Below, in pieces: positions 6,666-9,634 of a DNA stretch of 9,634 bases. The stretch spans positions 1 through 9,634 of the forward strand of contig NZ_CBYB010000021.1 in assembly GCF_000577275.2 (NCBI RefSeq), read 5' to 3'. The position numbers were made by a program, and so were the translations under genes. This DNA is from Rhizobium favelukesii. GTDB lineage: Bacteria > Pseudomonadota > Alphaproteobacteria > Rhizobiales > Rhizobiaceae. A model generated the notes under the pieces. That model ran no database searches, had not been told where the DNA came from, and saw nothing but the letters and a program-made list of their open reading frames with translations. How positions within the stretch are numbered: the stretch's first letter is position 1; each line of letters begins with the position of its first letter.

Positions 6666-7490
6666 ATGACCTTGACCACTTCGGCCAATCGGCCCGTAGA
6701 GCAAAGACTGACTAATTCATCGGGGGTGTTAGCCGACGTGGCTTACGCGATGACGTTGCCGCTTGTCCTGCTGTTGGCGTGGGAATTTTCCGCGCGCCTC
6801 GGCTGGCTTCCGGAGCAGATCCTGCCGGCTCCCAAGGTGGTATGGGCAACGATCGTCGAGTTGTGGCGTGACGGGTCGCTCATTGACCACACGTTCGTGA
6901 GCCTGCGGCGGGTTGCCGTCGGTTTTACGATCGGAGCGCTTTCGGGTCTACTTGCCGGAGCCCTCCTCGGCCTCCTGCCCGGGATTAGAGCATTCGTTTG
7001 GCCAATCTTCACCGCCGTTGCACAGGTGAACACGCTGGCTTGGGTGCCTTTGCTCGTGTTGTTCGTCGGCATCGACGAGGAGCTCAAATATGTCTGCATT
7101 GGGTGGTCGACGGCGATACCGGTAACGTTGGCGACAACACGCAGCATCGCTAATGTCTCTCCAAACCTTTTGGAACTGGGCCGCGTGTTCAATTTCACAC
7201 CGCTGCAGTGGATGTCTGCAATCGTCCTGCCCGCCGCGCTGCCGTCGATGTTCACCGGGCTTCGCGAAGGGCTGGCTGCCGCCTGGCAAAGCCTGGTGAT
7301 TGTCGAACTCTTCGCGTCGTTCGAGGGGCTCGGTTATCTGATGATTTGGGGCCGCCAGCTTTTCCAACTTGAACTCGTCATCGCCGCCATGCTGGTCATC
7401 GCAGCGATTGGCGTATCACTAAACGCCATCCTTGAACATCTGGAACGCTTCGTCCAGCCGTGGAACTCGGAGGCGCTCCATGGCCGCTGA
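6666..7490 (+). CDS. ABC transporter permease 1 (SsuC/AtsB-like)
   Basis: An integral inner-membrane subunit of an SsuABC/TauABC-type importer, 274 residues. Hydrophobic stretches lie near residues 24-46 (LPLVLLLAWEF), 83-105, 109-135, 141-157, 203-222 and 235-255, consistent with about six membrane spans. The cytoplasmic EAA loop that docks on the ATPase is at about 169-192 (ELGRVFNFTPLQW...VLPAALP). It keeps the E and the final LP, but the conserved Gly position is Asn176. The LPAPKVVW text after the first span is typical of this permease family. GAGGG at 6655-6659 leads the ATG. Its last 11 bases overlap the start of the second permease gene, so the two are probably made together and pair in the complex. 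Confidence 0.88.
   Translation: MTLTTSANRPVEQRLTNSSGVLADVAYAMTLPLVLLLAWEFSARLGWLPEQILPAPKVVWATIVELWRDGSLIDHTFVSLRRVAVGFTIGALSGLLAGALLGLLPGIRAFVWPIFTAVAQVNTLAWVPLLVLFVGIDEELKYVCIGWSTAIPVTLATTRSIANVSPNLLELGRVFNFTPLQWMSAIVLPAALPSMFTGLREGLAAAWQSLVIVELFASFEGLGYLMIWGRQLFQLELVIAAMLVIAAIGVSLNAILEHLERFVQPWNSEALHGR
7469..7473 (+). promoter_or_regulatory. Ribosome binding site deciding the permease 2 start
   Basis: GGAGG inside the end of the first permease gene, 6 bases before the ATG at 7480. It rules out the earlier in-frame ATG at 7432, which lacks such a site. Confidence 0.65.
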
Positions 7491-8268
7491 CACATTGCAA
7501 GTCGGGCGCCTTCGAAACGTGGCGCGCCATTGGCGCCCGTTTGCAGCGTTCGCGGCTGTCTTCTTGCTTTGGCTGGCCGCCGTCCGGTTCGAGTGGGTCG
7601 ATCCTCGCTTCCTCCCGTCGCCCGACGCGGTGGCCGCACGCGCCGCAACGGAATTCACCACCGGCACGCTCGCGTTCGATATCAGTGAAAGCCTTCGGCG
7701 AAATCTCACCGGCTTTGCGATCGGCGCCTCGACCGGCCTCCTCCTCGGTCTGTTGCTTGGCTTTTCACGCACGGCGGAGAGGATCGTCGGCCCAACCTTG
7801 CTGGCCTTTCGCCAGATTGCGCTTTTTGCTTGGGTACCATTATTGTCCGTATGGTTTGGTGGCGCGGATGCGGGAAAAATCGCCTTCATCGCCCTTGCCG
7901 GGTTCCAACCGGTGGTCATCAACACGTGGCAGGGCGTGAGAGGACTACCGCCAGCCTATCGCGAGCTGTCGGACGTGCTCATCTTCAGCCGGGTCGACTT
8001 TGTCCGTCTCGTTGCCCTGCCTGGGGCCCTTCCGGCCATATTCACGGGCCTGCATGCCGGTTTGATCTACGCTTGGCTCGCTACGCTCGGCTCCGAACTG
8101 TTTCTCAACGTGACGCCCGGGATCGGCGGCCGCTTGAATGAGGCCAGCCAGTTGTTCGAAATGGATCTGCTCTTTGTCGGCATTCTCATCCTGGCCTTGA
8201 TCGGCCTCTTCTACATCAGTTCGGCCCATTGGCTGGAAACAAGGTTACTCAGGAGAAGAACGAGATGA
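7480..8268 (+). CDS. ABC transporter permease 2 (SsuC/AtsB-like)
   Basis: A second, clearly different permease of the same family, 262 residues. Hydrophobic segments lie near 21-36 (FAAFAAVFLLWLAAV), 78-95, 106-127, 133-148, 190-208 and 230-248. After the first span it has FLPSPDAVAAR, the counterpart of LPAPKVVW in permease 1. The EAA loop at 162-185 (ELSDVLIFSR...VALPGALP) again lacks the usual Gly (Ile168). It shares the family layout with permease 1 but few long identical runs, so it looks like an old duplication or a genuine heterodimer partner rather than a recent copy. The gene starts inside the end of permease 1 and ends in an ATGA overlap with the ATPase gene, so translation is coupled on both sides. 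Confidence 0.88.
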   Translation: MAADTLQVGRLRNVARHWRPFAAFAAVFLLWLAAVRFEWVDPRFLPSPDAVAARAATEFTTGTLAFDISESLRRNLTGFAIGASTGLLLGLLLGFSRTAERIVGPTLLAFRQIALFAWVPLLSVWFGGADAGKIAFIALAGFQPVVINTWQGVRGLPPAYRELSDVLIFSRVDFVRLVALPGALPAIFTGLHAGLIYAWLATLGSELFLNVTPGIGGRLNEASQLFEMDLLFVGILILALIGLFYISSAHWLETRLLRRRTR

Positions 8269-9071
8269 ACCAGATAGCCCCATCAGCCGCCTTTGAAACC
8301 AACGTCGCGCCTGCCCTTGAAATTCGCGGGCTCGACAAAAGCTTCATCATTGCCGGGCGAGACGTCAAGGTCCTGGCTGATGTCGACCTATCGGTCAGGC
8401 CCGGCGAATTCGTCACCATTGTCGGGGCATCGGGCTGCGGCAAGTCCACGCTGCTGAGGCTTATTCTCGGCCTGGATCTCGACTACGGCGGGGCTGTCCT
8501 TGTTGATGGTGCACAGGTCCACAGGCCGGGTCTCGATCGCTCCATCGTTTTCCAGGACCACAGGCTGCTGCCCTGGCTGACTGTCGAAGGAAATGTCGCA
8601 GCCGCCCTTCGACGCAGTCTCCTGTCACGAACCGACAAGAAGAAAACGGTGCGCCAGCATCTCGAACTCGTCGGTCTGACGCAATTTTCTAAGGCCTACC
8701 CCGCGCAGTTATCGGGCGGAATGGCGCAGCGCGTTGCTATTGCGCGCGCGCTGGTCAACCGCCCGCGTTTCCTGCTCCTCGACGAGCCGCTTGGCGCGTT
8801 GGACGCATTGACACGCCTGAGGCTGCAGGACGAACTTAAACGCATCGTTCAACATGAGGGCACGACAGCGCTGCTCGTGACTCATGATGTCGACGAGGCG
8901 GTTCATCTCGGGCATCGGGTCGTGGTCATGCAGCCCCATCCGGGCCGCATCGCTGCGATACTTTCTATTCCCGAGCCGGCGCGGTTGGACCGCTCGAGCC
9001 TGGAGTTCATCCGTCTGCGGGACAAGGTTCTCGGACTTTTAGGCGTAGGAGCCGCGGAACCATCTTCGTGA
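8265..9071 (+). CDS. ABC transporter ATP-binding protein (SsuB/AtsC/TauB-like)
   Basis: The cytoplasmic ATPase that powers the importer, 268 residues. All nucleotide-binding motifs are intact: Walker A GASGCGKST (54-62), Q-loop VFQDHRLLPW (Q97), signature LSGGMAQR (149-156), Walker B FLLLDEPLGALD (D173, E174) and switch histidine H207 in VTHDVDEA. LLPWLTVEGNV after the Q-loop and the DEA after the H-switch are typical of nitrate/sulfonate/taurine ATPases. The start is the ATG at 8265, which overlaps the permease 2 stop (ATGA) and has AGGAG at 8251-8255; the frame is open to a TTG at 8229, which is unlikely. A single ATPase gene for two permeases implies an ATPase homodimer under a permease heterodimer. 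Confidence 0.92.
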   Translation: MNQIAPSAAFETNVAPALEIRGLDKSFIIAGRDVKVLADVDLSVRPGEFVTIVGASGCGKSTLLRLILGLDLDYGGAVLVDGAQVHRPGLDRSIVFQDHRLLPWLTVEGNVAAALRRSLLSRTDKKKTVRQHLELVGLTQFSKAYPAQLSGGMAQRVAIARALVNRPRFLLLDEPLGALDALTRLRLQDELKRIVQHEGTTALLVTHDVDEAVHLGHRVVVMQPHPGRIAAILSIPEPARLDRSSLEFIRLRDKVLGLLGVGAAEPSS

Positions 9072-9301
9072 TGAGCGGCCATGAGCTGGAACGCTTCCTG
9101 GTCGCCAACCGGCGAAGGAAGGCGCGGCGAGCGAAGATGCAGGTCGAAGCAAACCACTTCTCTTGCCTGATTCATGCCGCCGCCGATCACCGACTCGACA
9201 TCCCCGACGTGATTGACCCTTGGAACGTGGCAAATCTCACTAAAGATTGGGATTCACCAGTACTTGACGGAACAGTTAAACGCCGCCAATGCAAGGCATG
9301 A
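9071..9301 (+). CDS. Unrecognised small ORF coupled to the ATPase gene, perhaps truncated
   Basis: A 76-residue frame whose ATG overlaps the ATPase stop by one base (TGATG, 9069-9073); a GTG at 9068 is also in frame. It begins MSGHELERFLVANRRRKARR and continues to a DHRLDIPDVIDPWNVAN segment. I recognise no family. Codon third positions are GC-rich up to about 9230, as in the genes before it, then become AT-rich, suggesting a join with foreign sequence. No terminator separates it from the ATPase gene. It could be the N-terminus of a sixth operon gene cut by the insertion sequence remnant downstream. Confidence 0.4.
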   Translation: MSGHELERFLVANRRRKARRAKMQVEANHFSCLIHAAADHRLDIPDVIDPWNVANLTKDWDSPVLDGTVKRRQCKA

Positions 9302-9345
9302 TGCACCTCGGTTAGGTTCTCCAAGAGTCCATCAACATCTGATGA

Positions 9346-9613
9346 CCATGGCTGGCTTATATCTTCGCCGATTGCGGCTATGCGAGCAACAAGCTAAAAA
9401 AGCGGCTACAGAAGATCGACAGGTGGACAATGGAAATCATCAGGCCAAGGTTAAAAACCTGCCGCGCCGCTGGGTCGCCGAGCGACATTCGCATGATTGG
9501 GCAGATACCGCAGGCTGGATTTCGAAAAATCCAGCGCTTCAGCACAAGCGTGGATAACTATCGCCCAAATCCACATGCTCACTAGACGCCTTGCAAGAAA
9601 TGCATATCGTTAA
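9346..9613 (+). pseudogene. C-terminal fragment of an IS5-family (IS427-like) transposase, multiply broken
   Basis: From 9346 one frame reads PWLAYIFADCGYASNKLKKR then LQKIDRWTMEIIRP, matching the FADGGYAG...IGRWTIEIVKR text of IS5-family DDE transposases. The frame then shifts near 9442-9450, and the next frame gives NLPRRWVAER (9456-9485), the family's LPRRWVVER containing the catalytic Glu. A second shift at 9485 leads to TFA*LGRYRRLDFEKSS, where a TGA (9494-9496) stands at the conserved Trp of FAWLGR. It ends SAQAWITIAQIHMLTRRLA and a TAA at 9611-9613. About 90 codons remain of about 250-270. The product cannot be functional. Confidence 0.8.
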
Positions 9614-9634
9614 AGCCTTTTCGGGTCAGATTCT
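9346..9634 (+). mobile_element. Right-hand part of a decayed IS5-family insertion sequence
   Basis: Comprises the transposase fragment plus the sequence after its stop. The last bases, CCTTTTCGGGTCAGATTCT (9616-9634), resemble the start of an IS terminal inverted repeat and run off the window. No left terminus could be found, so the element is truncated on its left; the true left limit may lie anywhere between about 9230 and 9345. Confidence 0.6.

Noticed and set aside
4566..9071. Calling the operon a taurine (tauABCD) system
   Set aside because: Iron-ligand numbering looks more like AtsK, there are two permeases, and the neighbouring sulfatase points to sulfate esters; the taurine label is not supported.
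9514..9535. 9-bp perfect hairpin GCTGGATTT-CGAA-AAATCCAGC
   Set aside because: It lies inside the transposase fragment, encodes the expected RLDFEKSS text and has no T-run, so it is not a terminator.

Overview
The window looks like an accessory region from an alphaproteobacterium, most likely a member of the Rhizobiales (Rhizobium/Sinorhizobium/Agrobacterium/Mesorhizobium type). This rests on the GC-rich coding sequence, the protein style (a GpdQ-like phosphodiesterase, an AtsK/TauD-like dioxygenase, an SsuABC/AtsRBC-like transporter) and a decayed IS5-family transposase. The taxonomic guess is inference only.

Left half (about 48-3675, all on the minus strand): a leftward operon-like run. 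In transcription order it holds a GpdQ/CpdA-type metallophosphodiesterase (3675-2893), a HAD-superfamily phosphatase joined to it by an ATGA overlap (2896-2210), a cytoplasmic formylglycine-type sulfatase (about 2071-593), and the remains of an RpiR-family regulator (466-48). The set reads as hydrolysis of organic phosphate and sulfate esters. Part of it is decaying: the regulator has lost its centre and its frame, and the HAD gene shows a pair of compensating frameshifts plus loss of a motif II residue.

Centre (about 3676-4565): roughly 890 bases between the two divergent gene sets. I find no confident gene here, only weak leftward ORFs. The part next to the rightward operon is AT-rich and holds palindromes that look like an operator and promoter region.

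Right half (4566-9071, plus strand): a compact, intact operon. It encodes an Fe(II)/2-oxoglutarate dioxygenase of the AtsK/TauD family, a secreted periplasmic binding protein, two different ABC permeases and one ABC ATPase. A 16-bp GC-rich hairpin lies between the binding-protein and permease genes. The permease and ATPase genes overlap each other. The likely job is uptake of an organosulfur compound (alkyl sulfate ester or sulfonate) and oxygenolytic release of its sulfur in the cytoplasm when sulfate is scarce. The unusual point is two non-identical permeases where the known AtsRBC/SsuABC systems have one.

Right end (9071-9634): an unrecognised small ORF is coupled to the ATPase gene by a TGATG overlap. 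Its coding character fades after about 9230. The window then ends in a 5'-truncated IS5-family transposase carrying two frameshifts and a stop at a conserved tryptophan. The operon's tail may have been cut by this old insertion.
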